A stretch of DNA of 64,000 nt from Methylobacterium terricola (GCF_006151805.1 NZ_VDDA01000002.1:496001-560000); one strand, 5' to 3'. Counted from the stretch's first letter, positions 42,905-52,530 are shown. Program-made: numbers and translations. Notes: generated by a model not told the origin, from the sequence alone.

Positions 42905-45346
42905 ATGACGCGCTCCCCCGCTCCCCCCGCCCACCCGCCACTCGCCCGCGACTGGACTCCCCGGGAGTTCTGGCTGGCCCTTGCCGCCGTGCTGCTGTTC
43001 TGGGCCGCCGCCGCCGCGGTCTGGCCGCTCACCGGGACGGTGGTGCCGTGGGATTCCAAGAACCACTTCTACCCGATGCTGCGCTACCTCGGCGCCGCGC
43101 TGGCGAACGGCGAATTGCCGCTGTGGAATCCCTACCACTTCGCCGGCCACCCCTCGGTCGCCGATCCGCAATCGCTCCTCTTCACCCCGACCATGCTGCT
43201 CTTCGCGTGGCTCGACCCGTCGCCGTCGATGGAGCTGTTCGACGCGGTGGTGTTCGCCCACCTGATTCCCGGCGCGGTCGCGATGCTGCCGCTGTTCCGC
43301 CGCCGCGGCTGGCACGCCGCCGGCGCGGTCGCGGCCGCGATGGTGTTCGTGCTCGGCGGCTCGGCCTCGGCCCGGCTGCAGCATACCGGCATGATCATCT
43401 CCTACGGCTTCGTGCCGCTGGCGTGGTGGCTGCTGGAGGAGGCGCTGGCGCGCCGCTCCTACGCCTACGCGTTCGCCTTCGCGGTAGTGGCCGCCGTGAT
43501 GACGGTCGGGCGCGACCAGGTGGCGTTCCTGTGCGGCCTGAGCCTGATCGGCGTCGCGGTCCATGCCGTGCTCACCGCCCCGGCGCCGGTCGCCTACCTG
43601 CGCGCCCGGATCGGCGTGCTCGCCGTGATGGCGCTGGTCGGGGGGGCGCTGCTCGCCGTGCCCTCGCTTCTCACCATGCAGTTCCTGATGACCTCGACCC
43701 GGCCGTCTTTCGGCTACGGCGCCGCGATCATGGGCTCGCTGCCGCCCTCGAGCTTCGCCACCGCCTTGTTCGCCGACGTGTTCGGCTCGCTGCGCTGGAC
43801 CTACGATTACTGGGGCCCGGACTGGCAGTCGATGGACGGCAACACCTGGACCGACCGGGCGGTGAACTACCTGTTCGCCGGGACACTGCCGGCCGTGCTG
43901 ATCCTGTGGCACGGCATCGCCGGCGGGCGCCTCGCCGCCCGGGAGATCCGCTATCCGGTCATCGTGCTCGGGGCCGCGACGCTCTACGCGCTCGGGCGCT
44001 ACACCCCGCTCTTCGCGCCGGTCTTCGACCACATGCCGGGCGTCGACCTCTACCGCCGGCCCGCCGATGCGACTTTCGTCATCAATATCGGGCTCGCCCT
44101 GACCGCCGGCTACCTCGTCCACCGCTACGTCACCGAGGGCGCGCCGCGTCTCCCGGCCGGCGCCGCCGGTCTCGCGCGCACCCTCCGCCTCGCCCTGCCG
44201 GGCGCGGCGCTCGCCATCCTGGCGGGGATCCTGTGGGTATCCTACCGCTACGCGGCGAAGGCCCACCACCTGCCCGACGCCCTGCGCGACGGGCTGATCG
44301 GCACCGGGATCGCGGTCGTCGCCGTCCTGGTGATGCGGCGCGCCGGCCCGCAAAGGCGGGTGGTGGCGGCGTCCTGCCTCGTCGCGCTGCTCGGCGCCGA
44401 GCTGGTCTGGCGCAATGCCGGCTCCTCGCTCAACGCCGAGCCGGCGGGCCGCTACGCGGTGTTCCAGCACCTGCCGCCGGAGCAGCTCCAGGGCTTGACG
44501 ATGCTCAAGGCCGAGCTCGATGCCCGCCATGCCAAGGGCGAGCACCCGCGGGTCGAGATCCTGGGCCTCGGCGGCGCCTGGCAGAACGCCTCGATGGTGC
44601 TCGGGCTCGAGGACACGATCGGCTACAACCCCCTGCGGCTGGCCGATTACGAGCGCGCCGTCGGCCCCGGCGAGAACGCCGCCGACCCGAACCTGCGCCA
44701 GTTCCCCGGCCTGTTCCGCGGCTACCGCTCGCGGCTCGCCAGCCTGCTCGGCCTCGAATACCTCGTGCTCGACCGCCCGGCCGAGCGGCTGCCGCGGCAC
44801 TTCCCGCAGCTGACCGGCGCCAAGCTCCTCTACGGCTCGGGCGAGATGTGGATCTACCGCCTCGACCCGGCCAAGCCCCGCGCCTACCTGGCGACCCGCC
44901 TCGTCCCGGTCGATTCCGAGAGCGTGCTCAGCCAGGACGAGCTGCCCGAGTTCGAGGGCAGCGAGACGGCCCTCGTCGACCAGGACAGCGTACCGAAGAT
45001 CAAGGGCGAGTTCGGGCTCAAGGACCCGGCCGCGCCGGTCGCCGCCGCCCGGGGGACGGCGACGATCCTCGCCTATCGCCGCAATGTCGTCACGGTGGAG
45101 GTCGAGACCGACCGCGACAGCGTGCTGGTGCTGCACGACATCTTCTATCCGGGCTGGCAGGCCCGGGTCGACGGTGCCCGTCGCCCGATCCTGCGCACCA
45201 ACCTGCTCTTCCGCGGGGTCGAGGTGCCGGCAGGCAAGCACGTGGTCGAGTTCAAGTTCCGGCCGCTCTCGGTCGGCAACCTGATGGCGGCGGCGAGCGA
45301 ATTGTTGGCGAGGGACGATGACGCGGGCGAGACGGCTGTTCGGTAA
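42905..45346 (+). CDS. YfhO-like multi-spanning membrane protein
   Basis: An 813-residue membrane protein, probably a GT-C-type glycosyltransferase related to YfhO. It has about a dozen hydrophobic spans in residues 20-500 and an extracytoplasmic C-terminal domain. Typical features are PLTGTVVPWDSKNHFYPMLRYL and GELPLWNPYHFAGHPSVADP near the N terminus (acidic residue in the first loop). The end carries VLVLHDIFYPGWQARVDGAR and GVEVPAGKHVVEFKFRPLS, the YfhO C-terminal pattern. The ATG at 42905 follows a poor ribosome-binding site. It overlaps the next gene by 29 bases. Confidence 0.85.
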   Translation: MTRSPAPPAHPPLARDWTPREFWLALAAVLLFWAAAAAVWPLTGTVVPWDSKNHFYPMLRYLGAALANGELPLWNPYHFAGHPSVADPQSLLFTPTMLLFAWLDPSPSMELFDAVVFAHLIPGAVAMLPLFRRRGWHAAGAVAAAMVFVLGGSASARLQHTGMIISYGFVPLAWWLLEEALARRSYAYAFAFAVVAAVMTVGRDQVAFLCGLSLIGVAVHAVLTAPAPVAYLRARIGVLAVMALVGGALLAVPSLLTMQFLMTSTRPSFGYGAAIMGSLPPSSFATALFADVFGSLRWTYDYWGPDWQSMDGNTWTDRAVNYLFAGTLPAVLILWHGIAGGRLAAREIRYPVIVLGAATLYALGRYTPLFAPVFDHMPGVDLYRRPADATFVINIGLALTAGYLVHRYVTEGAPRLPAGAAGLARTLRLALPGAALAILAGILWVSYRYAAKAHHLPDALRDGLIGTGIAVVAVLVMRRAGPQRRVVAASCLVALLGAELVWRNAGSSLNAEPAGRYAVFQHLPPEQLQGLTMLKAELDARHAKGEHPRVEILGLGGAWQNASMVLGLEDTIGYNPLRLADYERAVGPGENAADPNLRQFPGLFRGYRSRLASLLGLEYLVLDRPAERLPRHFPQLTGAKLLYGSGEMWIYRLDPAKPRAYLATRLVPVDSESVLSQDELPEFEGSETALVDQDSVPKIKGEFGLKDPAAPVAAARGTATILAYRRNVVTVEVETDRDSVLVLHDIFYPGWQARVDGARRPILRTNLLFRGVEVPAGKHVVEFKFRPLSVGNLMAAASELLARDDDAGETAVR

Positions 45347-46232
45347 GGCTCCGGCCCTCGCGCTCGCGCTGGCCGGCGGATCCGCGCTCGCCCAGGCGCT
45401 GCCGCCAGGGAACCCCGTGCCGGGCGTCGCCCCGCAAGGCGTGACGCAGGGCCCACCCCCGGCGCCGGCCCCCGCCGAGGCCAGCCTGTCCTTGCGGGCG
45501 GTGCTCACCAGCGAGGCCAAGCCCCTGCGCGGCGGCCTGACCTGGCGAATCTACGAGGACCGGCCGGAAGGCGGCAAGCCCGTGGTGCTCGCCCGCTCCG
45601 AGGAGGCGCAGCCGACCTTCCGGCTGCCCCCTGGCAGCTACCTCGCCAACGTCACCTACGGCTTCGTCAGCACCTCGAAGCGCGTGACCCTGAATGCGGG
45701 GGCGGCCAGCGATCAGCTCACCGTCAATGCGGGGGCGCTCCGCCTCGCCGGCGCGGTCGGCGAGGCCAGGATCGCACCGGGCCAGCTCGCTTTCGCGGTC
45801 TTCGTGCCGATCGGCAACAACCCGGAGGGGCGGCTGGTGCGCGACGGCGTCAAGGCCGGCGAGGTCGTGCGCCTGCCGGAGGGCACCTATCACGTCGTCT
45901 CGACCTGGGGTGATTCCAACGCGATCCAGCGCGCCGACTTGAAGGTCGAGAACGGCCGCCTCACCGACGCGACCCTGAACCACCGCGCCGCCACCGTGAC
46001 CCTGAAGCTCGTCGCCTCCCCCGGCACCGAGGCCTTCGCCGGCACCGCCTTCAGCGTGCTGACGCCGGGCGGCGATACGATCCGCGAGGCGATCGGCGCC
46101 TTCCCGCAGGTGACTCTCGCCGAGGGCGAGTACCAGCTGATCGCCCGCCACGACGGCAAGGTCTATACCCAGGACTTCAAGGTCGAGAGCGGCGCCGACC
46201 GCGACATCGAGGCAATTGCCAAAGACCCATGA
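45318..46232 (+). CDS. Secreted protein with three beta-rich repeats
   Basis: A 304-residue exported protein with a signal peptide (ALALALAGGSALAQA) and a Pro-rich segment at 28-55. Three beta repeats of about 82 residues then follow, each ending in a Leu-x-x-Gly-x-Tyr turn: LPPGSYLANV (103), LPEGTYHVVS (186) and LAEGEYQLIA (267). The pattern resembles carboxypeptidase-regulatory or Ig-like modules. I recognise no named family. It overlaps the YfhO-like gene, so the two are co-expressed. The tad genes follow after 168 bp. Confidence 0.8.
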   Translation: MTRARRLFGKAPALALALAGGSALAQALPPGNPVPGVAPQGVTQGPPPAPAPAEASLSLRAVLTSEAKPLRGGLTWRIYEDRPEGGKPVVLARSEEAQPTFRLPPGSYLANVTYGFVSTSKRVTLNAGAASDQLTVNAGALRLAGAVGEARIAPGQLAFAVFVPIGNNPEGRLVRDGVKAGEVVRLPEGTYHVVSTWGDSNAIQRADLKVENGRLTDATLNHRAATVTLKLVASPGTEAFAGTAFSVLTPGGDTIREAIGAFPQVTLAEGEYQLIARHDGKVYTQDFKVESGADRDIEAIAKDP

Positions 46233-46267
46233 CCGAGAAGTCCCCGTGTGCGGGACCCCTGTTCCGT

Positions 46268-46283
46268 TAGGCCTTTAGGCCTA
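46268..46283. promoter_or_regulatory. Short repeated palindrome upstream of the tad cluster
   Basis: TTAGGCCT occurs twice in tandem (46267-46274 and 46275-46282), making the near-palindrome TAGGCCTTTAGGCCTA. It is about 120 bp before the first tadE. A second hairpin, CGAATC-TCCAC-GATTCG, lies at 46345-46361. Confidence 0.35.
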
Positions 46284-46400
46284 GCGACATCGACGGTTAT
46301 TGAATAGTTAGCGCTATGGCGGAACACTATCGTGCCGAAGCGCCCGAATCTCCACGATTCGATTACCGGGTCTTTAACCCGCTGACGCTAGGTTGGCGGC

Positions 46401-46943
46401 ATGCGAAGCCTGCCAAACCTCATCCGTGACGAGAAGGGATCGACGACCGTCGAGTTCGCCCTGGTCGGCATGATGTTCATCGCAACCCTCCTGTTCACGA
46501 TGGTTGTGGCTGAGATCATGTATTTCAATCAGAAGCTGGATTATGCCATCGAGCAGGCCTCGCGGCAGGTCATCGTCGGCAACGCGCAGAAGATGAATCC
46601 GCAGCCGACGCTGGCGACCTTCACCCAGGCCTTGTGCGCCCTGCTGCCGCCGGCGGTCTCGTGCGGTGACCTGATCGTCAACCTGTACGTCGTCGACCCG
46701 GGCTCCGGCTACTACGGCTACGTGAAATCCGACCAGAGCGGGCTGAAGCTGCCGGCGCTGACGCCTGGGAACGGCCAGTTTACCCTCGGCACACAGGGTC
46801 AGTACCAGTACCTCCAGGTCATCTACCCCATCACCTTCCTGCCGTCGGCCCTGACCTCCTGGCTCGACGCCTCGGTGACCTACAAGGACAAGCCGGCCTA
46901 CCTGCTGATCTCGACCGCCGCCTTCCGCGTCGAGCAGTACTGA
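46401..46943 (+). CDS. TadE-like pseudopilin, first copy
   Basis: A 180-residue protein with the TadE-like start DEKGSTTVEFALVGMMFIAT: a prepilin-like leader followed by a Glu at position +5 and one hydrophobic helix (about 21-40). Its extracytoplasmic remainder has a Cys pair (ALCALLPPAVSCGDL). TadE proteins are minor components of Flp/Tad tight-adherence pili. It overlaps the next gene by one base (TGATG). No tadA, tadB, tadC or flp gene is in the window. Confidence 0.88.
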   Translation: MRSLPNLIRDEKGSTTVEFALVGMMFIATLLFTMVVAEIMYFNQKLDYAIEQASRQVIVGNAQKMNPQPTLATFTQALCALLPPAVSCGDLIVNLYVVDPGSGYYGYVKSDQSGLKLPALTPGNGQFTLGTQGQYQYLQVIYPITFLPSALTSWLDASVTYKDKPAYLLISTAAFRVEQY

Positions 46944-47659
46944 TGCGCCGGCCTCTCTCCCGCCAGGTCCGGTGCTTCCGCTCCGCCGAGGACGGAATCG
47001 CCGCCGTCGAGCTGGCGTTGATCCTGCCGGTGCTCCTGACACTCATGATCGGGGGCATCCAGGTCATCGCCTACATCAACGCGGTGCGCAAGATCGAGCG
47101 GGTGGTCGAATCGATCAGCCAGATGGTCTCGCAGACCCGACCCGTCGGCAATTCCAGCATCGCGACCGTCAACGCGAGCGACCTGCATTTCAGCTTCGAC
47201 GCCGCCATGGTGCTGTTCCCGTACCTGATGGCCGAGGGCAAGCGTCAGAACCGTAGCTGGTCGAAGGTCATCACGATCAACTATGCCGGCATCATCTTCA
47301 CCCAAACGGCGAAGAACTGCGCCGATTCCGCCGACCAGAGCGCCTGCTACCGCGCCGACGTGAGCTGGACCAGCATCGGCACGCAGCAGCCGTCCACCGG
47401 GCCGGTCTACCGGCCCTGCGGCACCCCCCAGATCGCGGCGGACAACAAGGCCCCCCCGACCCGGACCGCCTTGCCGCGCTCGCTCTTCGGACCGGCCTCG
47501 ATGGTGGTCATCGACGTCGAGTTCACCTTCACGCCGACCTTCGGCGCCCGCTACCTGCCCTCGATCCGCATCGCGCGCTCGGCCTACGTACAGCCGCGCT
47601 ACGCCACCCGCGTCGATTACGACCCCACCAACAACGATGGAATCGCCACGACATGCTGA
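46943..47659 (+). CDS. TadE-like pseudopilin, second copy
   Basis: A 238-residue TadE-like protein: SAEDGIAAVELALILPVLLT at 15-34 has the Gly-Ile-Ala-Ala-Val-Glu pilin-like cleavage context and hydrophobic helix. The rest (VVESISQMVSQTRPVG, then Cys-containing loops TAKNCADSADQSACYR) is predicted outside the membrane. It starts on the previous gene's stop and overlaps the TadG-like gene by seven bases, so all three are translated together. Confidence 0.85.
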   Translation: MRRPLSRQVRCFRSAEDGIAAVELALILPVLLTLMIGGIQVIAYINAVRKIERVVESISQMVSQTRPVGNSSIATVNASDLHFSFDAAMVLFPYLMAEGKRQNRSWSKVITINYAGIIFTQTAKNCADSADQSACYRADVSWTSIGTQQPSTGPVYRPCGTPQIAADNKAPPTRTALPRSLFGPASMVVIDVEFTFTPTFGARYLPSIRIARSAYVQPRYATRVDYDPTNNDGIATTC

Positions 47660-49089
47660 CCTGCGCCTCCCGGTTCGCCGCGACCGCGGCGTCGTTCGTC
47701 AAAGCCCGCGACGGCGGCATCAACGTCCTGTTCGGGCTCAGCCTGATTCCGATGGTCGGCTTGATCGGGCTCGGCATCGATTACGGCATGACCGTCACCA
47801 ACCAGGCGCGGCTCGACCGGGCGGCAGATGCGGCCGCGATGGCCGCCATCGTCACCGCCAAGGCCTATGTCGCCGCCCATTCGGGCGAGGCCAACGTCGC
47901 CAGTAACGCCGAAAAGGCGGGCCAGACCCAGGCGATCAACACCTTCAACGTCAATGCCGGCAGCGTCCCTTTGTCGAGCGTGAACCTGCCGACGCCGGCG
48001 GTGACGATCAAGGGCCAGACCATCACCTCGACCGTCACCTATACCGCGACGGTCCAGAACAGCGTCGCGAAGCTGTTCAGGGTGCCGACCTCGACGGTGA
48101 ACAACACGGTCACCGCCTCGGTCGATCTGCCGAGCTACTTCGACTTCTACCTGATGGTCGACGTGTCGGGCTCGATGGGCCTGCCCTCGACGGCGGACGG
48201 GATGACGAAGCTCGCCAAAGACAACACCGACATGATGGACGACTACAAGCAGGGCTGCCAGTTCGCCTGCCACTTCCCAGGCAACGTGGGCTGGGGCCTG
48301 GCGGCGGGCAAGATCCAGCTGCGGTCGGATGCGGTGAACAACGCCGTCTGCAAGCTGCTCCAGCGGGCCGGCACCCCAACCGTGCCGAACCAGTACCGGA
48401 TCGGCATCTACCCGTTCATCAACCAGCTCGCCACGCTCGCCGGGCTCACCGGCGACGTCAACTCGCTGAACACTGCGGCCCAGTGCGCGCAGACCTGGCC
48501 GCTGGCCTTCACCAACCTCCTCGATACCGGCGCGACGCAGCTCAATAGCCCCGGTGATCCGACCACCGGCACCGGCTCCGGCGGAACCCATTTCGAGACC
48601 GCGTTCCCGCAGATGAAGGGGATCGTCGGCATCAACGGGTTCGGCGACGGATCGAGCGCCACGAACCGCAAGCCGTTCGTGTTCCTGGTCACCGACGGGA
48701 TGCAGAACGGCCAGCACTTCTTCACGTCTAGCAACGGCAAGTACGCCTATCCGGGCCGACCGTCCAAGTTCTCCGGCTACAAGGACGCCTGGTGGGACGG
48801 TTCGCAACCGTCGCAGATCGACGCGAAGAACTGCGACGCCTTGAAGGCGGCCGGTGCGACGATCTCGATCCTCTATATTCCCTACAACCAGATCAGCTTC
48901 GTCGACAAGGGCGGCGGCGTCGCCTGGGAGAACAACCGGGTCAACGGCTTCAGCCCGACCCTGGCCAAGCCGCTGCAGGACTGCGCCTCGCCCGGCTACT
49001 TCAAGACCGCCGACAGCCCGGACAACATCACCGCCGCCCTGAACGCGATGTTCGACCAGGCGCTCAAGATGGCGAGACTCACCGAGTAG
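47653..49089 (+). CDS. TadG-like protein with von Willebrand A domain
   Basis: A 478-residue protein with an N-terminal TadG-type segment (DGGINVLFGLSLIPMVGLIG, then RLDRAADAAAMAA) and a C-terminal vWA domain. The vWA metal site is visible as Asp170-x-Ser-x-Ser (VDVSGSMGLPS), with VFLVTDGMQNG further on. The region 195-290 is Cys-containing (CQFACHFPG). TadG proteins sit in the inner membrane or envelope with the Tad machinery. It is the third gene of tadE-tadE-tadG. Confidence 0.9.
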   Translation: MLTCASRFAATAASFVKARDGGINVLFGLSLIPMVGLIGLGIDYGMTVTNQARLDRAADAAAMAAIVTAKAYVAAHSGEANVASNAEKAGQTQAINTFNVNAGSVPLSSVNLPTPAVTIKGQTITSTVTYTATVQNSVAKLFRVPTSTVNNTVTASVDLPSYFDFYLMVDVSGSMGLPSTADGMTKLAKDNTDMMDDYKQGCQFACHFPGNVGWGLAAGKIQLRSDAVNNAVCKLLQRAGTPTVPNQYRIGIYPFINQLATLAGLTGDVNSLNTAAQCAQTWPLAFTNLLDTGATQLNSPGDPTTGTGSGGTHFETAFPQMKGIVGINGFGDGSSATNRKPFVFLVTDGMQNGQHFFTSSNGKYAYPGRPSKFSGYKDAWWDGSQPSQIDAKNCDALKAAGATISILYIPYNQISFVDKGGGVAWENNRVNGFSPTLAKPLQDCASPGYFKTADSPDNITAALNAMFDQALKMARLTE

Positions 49090-49398
49090 GAAAGGCCGGT
49101 CCAGCGGAGGCCCGCCCCGAACACGCCGGAGCGGCCCGGCGGCCGGTTCACGCGCGTGCCGGTGCGCGTGGGCCTTCCTCTCCGCCGGCTGCAGCTTGCA
49201 CGGTTCGGATTGACACTCGTGATCGCGGCTGGAACGCCATCGGACAGGCGCAAGGCCCGGCGCGAGCGCAGCAGCACGATGCCGGCGAGACGACGTCCGT
49301 CACCATCGTCGCGACCGTTCCGAAGGCGGGACTCCCGTCTTGCGCTCCACGTTGCGGAGCACCCTCCCCCGCGGACGGGGGAGGGCTTTGCCGGCGCC
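49090..49398. other. 309-bp gap between convergent tadG and thrS
   Basis: No convincing gene. The only notable structure is a hairpin with arms CCCTCCCCCG (49362-49371) and CGGGGGAGGG (49376-49385), which may end transcription from either side. Confidence 0.5.
49362..49385. terminator. Hairpin between tadG and thrS
   Basis: A perfect 10-bp stem with loop CGGA. It is 13 bases past the thrS stop. No long T-run follows on either strand. Confidence 0.5.
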
Positions 49399-51411
49399 CT
49401 ACGGCACCGGCTCTTCCCCATGCTGCCCGTCGAGGGTGACGCCCCCGCTCGGCACGCTGTCGGCCACGGCTTGCGCCCGGCGCAGGTCCGGGAAGGTCGC
49501 CTCGGCCACCAGCTCGGCGAGCGCCTGGTCGAGCGGCAGGGTGCGGCTCTGCGGGCTGCCGAGGCGGCGGATCGAGACGGTGCGCTCCTCGCCCTCCTTG
49601 CGGCCGACGACCAGCATCACCGGCACCTTGGCGTGGGAATGCTCGCGGACCTTGTAGTTGATCTTCTCGTTGCGCAGGTCCGCCTCTGCCCGCAGGCCCG
49701 CCGCGTCGGCGGCCTTCAGAACCTCGCGGGCATAAGGGTCGGCCTCACCGGTGATCGTCGCCACGACGACCTGGAGCGGCGCCAGCCAGAGCGGGAAGTG
49801 GCCGGCGAAATGCTCGATCAGGATGCCGGTGAAGCGTTCCATCGAGCCGCAGATCGCCCGGTGGACCATCACCGGGGTCTTCTTCTGGCCGTCGGCATCG
49901 ACGAAGAAGGCGCCGAACCGCTCGGGCAGGTTGAAGTCGACCTGCGTTGTGCCGCATTGCCAGTCGCGGCCGATCGCGTCGCGCAGCACGTACTCGAATT
50001 TGGGCCCGTAGAAGGCGCCCTCCCCCGGGTTGATCGCGGTCTTGATCCGTCCGCCGGATTGCTCCTCGATCTGGGCCAGCACCCGGGTCATCACCTCCTC
50101 GGCATGGTCCCACAGGGCGTCCGAGCCGACACGCTTCTCCGGCCGCGTCGAGAGCTTCACCACGATCTCGTCGAAGCCGAAATCGGCATAGGTCGAGAGG
50201 ATCAGATCGTTGATCTTCAGGCACTCGGCCGCGAGCTGGTCCTCGGTGCAGAAGACGTGGGCGTCGTCCTGCGTGAAGGCACGCACCCGCATCAGGCCGT
50301 GCAGCGCCCCCGACGGCTCGTAGCGCGAGACCGCGCCGAACTCGGCCAGCCGCAGCGGCAGGTCGCGGTAGGACTTGAGGCCGTGCTTGAAGATCTGGAC
50401 GTGGCCGGGGCAGTTCATCGGCTTGATCGCGAAGACGCGCTCGTCCTCGGTCTTCGTGACGAACATGTTCTCCCGGTACCAGTCCCAATGGCCCGACGTT
50501 TCCCAGAGGGCCTTGTCGAGGATCTGCGGCGCGTTCACCTCGGCGTAGTCGCCCTTCAGGCGCCGGCGCATATAGGCGATGAGGGACTGGAACAGCGTCC
50601 AGCCCTTCGGGTGCCAGAACACCACGCCCGGCCCCTCCTCCTGGAAATGGAAGAGGTCCATCTCGCGGCCGAGCTTGCGATGGTCGCGGCGCTCGGCCTC
50701 GGCCAGGCGGTTGAGGTAGGCGTCGAGATCGGCCTGGTTGGCCCAGGCGGTGGCGTAGATCCGGCTCAGCATCGGCTTCGTCGAATCGCCGCGCCAATAG
50801 GCGCCGGCCACCTTCATCAGCTTGAAGGCGCTGCCGATCTTGCCCGTCGAGGTCATGTGCGGGCCGCGGCAGAGGTCGAACCACTCGCCCTGGCGGTAGA
50901 TCCGCAGGTCCTCGCCCGGCGGGATCGCGTCGACGAGCTCGACCTTGAAGTGTTCGCCCTTCTCGGCGAACAGGTTGCGCACGTCGTCGCGGGCCCAGAC
51001 CTCCTTGGTGAAGGCGGCGTCGCGGGCGATGATCTCGCGCATCCGCGCTTCGATCGCCGGAAAGTCCTCCGGCGAGAACGGGGTCTCGCGGTGGAAGTCG
51101 TAGTAGAAGCCGTTCTCGATCACCGGACCGATCGTGACCTGGGTCTCCGGCCACAGGGACTGCACGGCTTCCGCGAGCACGTGGGCGCAATCGTGCCGGA
51201 TCAGCTCGAGCGCCCGCGGGTCGCTGCGGTCGAGGAACTCGATGCGGGCATCGGCCGCGATCGTGTCGTCGAGGTCGCGGACGGTGCCGTCGAGGGCCAT
51301 CGCCACGGTGCGCTTGGCCAGCGACTTGGCGATGCCTTCGACCACGGCGCGGCCGGTCACGGCACCGTCGAAGGACCGCGTGGCGCCATCGGGAAAGGTC
51401 AGGATCGGCAT
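49399..51411 (-). CDS. thrS: Threonyl-tRNA synthetase
   Basis: A 670-residue class II synthetase charging tRNA-Thr. An N-terminal TGS domain ([20 protein letters not shown]) is followed by an editing domain with [12 protein letters not shown]. The catalytic core has [56 protein letters not shown] and RGFTQDD-like [13 protein letters not shown]. The anticodon-binding domain includes [17 protein letters not shown] 51411 is chosen. No T-box leader is evident. Confidence 0.97.
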   Translation of the reverse strand: MPILTFPDGATRSFDGAVTGRAVVEGIAKSLAKRTVAMALDGTVRDLDDTIAADARIEFLDRSDPRALELIRHDCAHVLAEAVQSLWPETQVTIGPVIENGFYYDFHRETPFSPEDFPAIEARMREIIARDAAFTKEVWARDDVRNLFAEKGEHFKVELVDAIPPGEDLRIYRQGEWFDLCRGPHMTSTGKIGSAFKLMKVAGAYWRGDSTKPMLSRIYATAWANQADLDAYLNRLAEAERRDHRKLGREMDLFHFQEEGPGVVFWHPKGWTLFQSLIAYMRRRLKGDYAEVNAPQILDKALWETSGHWDWYRENMFVTKTEDERVFAIKPMNCPGHVQIFKHGLKSYRDLPLRLAEFGAVSRYEPSGALHGLMRVRAFTQDDAHVFCTEDQLAAECLKINDLILSTYADFGFDEIVVKLSTRPEKRVGSDALWDHAEEVMTRVLAQIEEQSGGRIKTAINPGEGAFYGPKFEYVLRDAIGRDWQCGTTQVDFNLPERFGAFFVDADGQKKTPVMVHRAICGSMERFTGILIEHFAGHFPLWLAPLQVVVATITGEADPYAREVLKAADAAGLRAEADLRNEKINYKVREHSHAKVPVMLVVGRKEGEERTVSIRRLGSPQSRTLPLDQALAELVAEATFPDLRRAQAVADSVPSGGVTLDGQHGEEPVP

Positions 51412-51646
51412 GGTCTTCTGAGGACTCCTCGGGGCTCACTCCTGCGCACGGTGCAGGTAAGCCGGGTGATGGACGGGGTCCGGCAGCCTTGAGCATCATT
51501 CGCCGACGGGGTCACCGGTTCGGCAGCGACAATGATGCACCAACGAGACCCTCGGCAGAGCTGCACCATGCCGCTTTGCCGAGGTCCCCGTACCGGACGG
51601 CGCCGTCATAGCAGCGCGGGCGCGAAATGACAGCGTTCGCCGCGCG

Positions 51647-51964
51647 TCAGCCCTCGACGCGCTCGCAGAGCGGCGGCGGGGCGTTGACCCCGCGCCAGCG
51701 GGCATAGGCCCAGGGCCGGTGCCAGGCTGCGCCGGGCGGCGTGGTCTCGGGCACGAGGTCGATGCCGTGGGTGCCGAGCGGGCCGCAGCGGCAGATGCGG
51801 GCCAAGCCCATCCAGCCGCCGGCCCAGAGGCCGTGGCGCTGGATCGCCTCGTCGGTATAGGCCGAGCAGGAGGGCCAGTGCCGGCACTGGCGCCCGACGA
51901 GACCCGACAGGCCGAGCTGGTAGCCGCGGATGGCGAGATGCGCCGCGCGGCGGGTCGGGCTCAC
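51647..51964 (-). CDS. yidD: Membrane protein insertion efficiency factor YidD
   Basis: A 105-residue YidD homologue, a small peripheral membrane protein aiding YidC-dependent insertion. The signature is HLAIRGYQLGLSGLVGRQCR, then HWPSCSAYTDEAIQRHG, GGWMGLARICRCGP, with Cys residues at the usual places and a C-terminal PWAYARWRG tail. I use the GTG at 51964, which overlaps the upstream stop as GTGA; the frame is open far upstream but that part is a shadow. yidD usually sits with rnpA, rpmH and yidC, so pairing with an Fe-S scaffold gene here is less common. Confidence 0.9.
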   Translation of the reverse strand: MSPTRRAAHLAIRGYQLGLSGLVGRQCRHWPSCSAYTDEAIQRHGLWAGGWMGLARICRCGPLGTHGIDLVPETTPPGAAWHRPWAYARWRGVNAPPPLCERVEG

Positions 51965-52407
51965 GCCGGCACCACTTCTTTCTCGGCGGCGATCTGGTCG
52001 AGGGCGTCGACCACCGCGTCGAAGGTGAGCAGCGTCGAGGCGTGGCGCGCCTTGAAGTCCCGTACCGGCTCCAGCACCGCGAAATCCGCGAACTTGCCCG
52101 CCGGCGCCGGCCCGCCCTCCTTCAGCATCCGCCGCACGTCCTCGCGCAACGCGCGCAGTTCCGCGGTGCTGGCACCGACGACGTGGCGGGCCATCAGCGA
52201 GGAGGCGGCCTGGCCGAGCGCGCAGGCCTTCACGTCGTGGGCGAAGTCGGTGACGATGTCGCCCTCGGTCACGAGGTCGACCGTCACGGTCGAGCCGCAC
52301 AGCTTCGAGTGCTTGGCGGCGCTCGCCTGCGGGCTCGGCAGCCGGCCGAGGCGGGGAATGTCCGCCGCGAGGGCGAGGATGCGGGCGTTGTAGATGTCGT
52401 CGAGCAT
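51961..52407 (-). CDS. Iron-sulfur cluster assembly scaffold-like protein (NifU_N/IscU)
   Basis: A 148-residue NifU_N-fold protein. Two of the three scaffold cysteines are present: Cys37 in KHSKLCGSTVTV and Cys62 in HDVKACALGQAASSLMARH. The third position reads RHASTLLTFD, with Ser114 where IscU/NifU has Cys, so cluster scaffolding may be weak or different. Similar two-Cys versions occur in other Rhizobiales as far as I recall. ATG 52407 (MLDDIYNARILALA) is chosen. The gene overlaps yidD and is divergent from folE. Confidence 0.85.
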   Translation of the reverse strand: MLDDIYNARILALAADIPRLGRLPSPQASAAKHSKLCGSTVTVDLVTEGDIVTDFAHDVKACALGQAASSLMARHVVGASTAELRALREDVRRMLKEGGPAPAGKFADFAVLEPVRDFKARHASTLLTFDAVVDALDQIAAEKEVVPA

Positions 52408-52470
52408 GGCATTCGTACTTTGGACGAGAGGGGCCGCGGGACGGACGAATCGGGCTTGACCGGGTGGGTC

Positions 52471-52530
52471 GGACTTGGGTTTGACGGACTTGGGTTTGAC
52501 GGACGTGGGTGTGCCGGACTTCGGTTTCGA
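52471..52530. repeat. 15-bp tandem repeat between the scaffold gene and folE
   Basis: Four units: GGACTTGGGTTTGAC at 52471 and 52486 (identical), GGACGTGGGTGTGCC at 52501, and GGACTTCGGTTTCGA at 52516. A more diverged unit may precede them at about 52451. They lie in the divergent promoter region. Confidence 0.8.

Noticed and set aside
46401..49089. Complete Tad pilus locus
   Set aside because: Only TadE, TadE and TadG types are present; no flp, tadA, tadB, tadC, tadZ or rcpA.
49156..51492. 778-codon plus-strand ORF opposite thrS
   Set aside because: Shadow of thrS; the synthetase motifs are on the minus strand.
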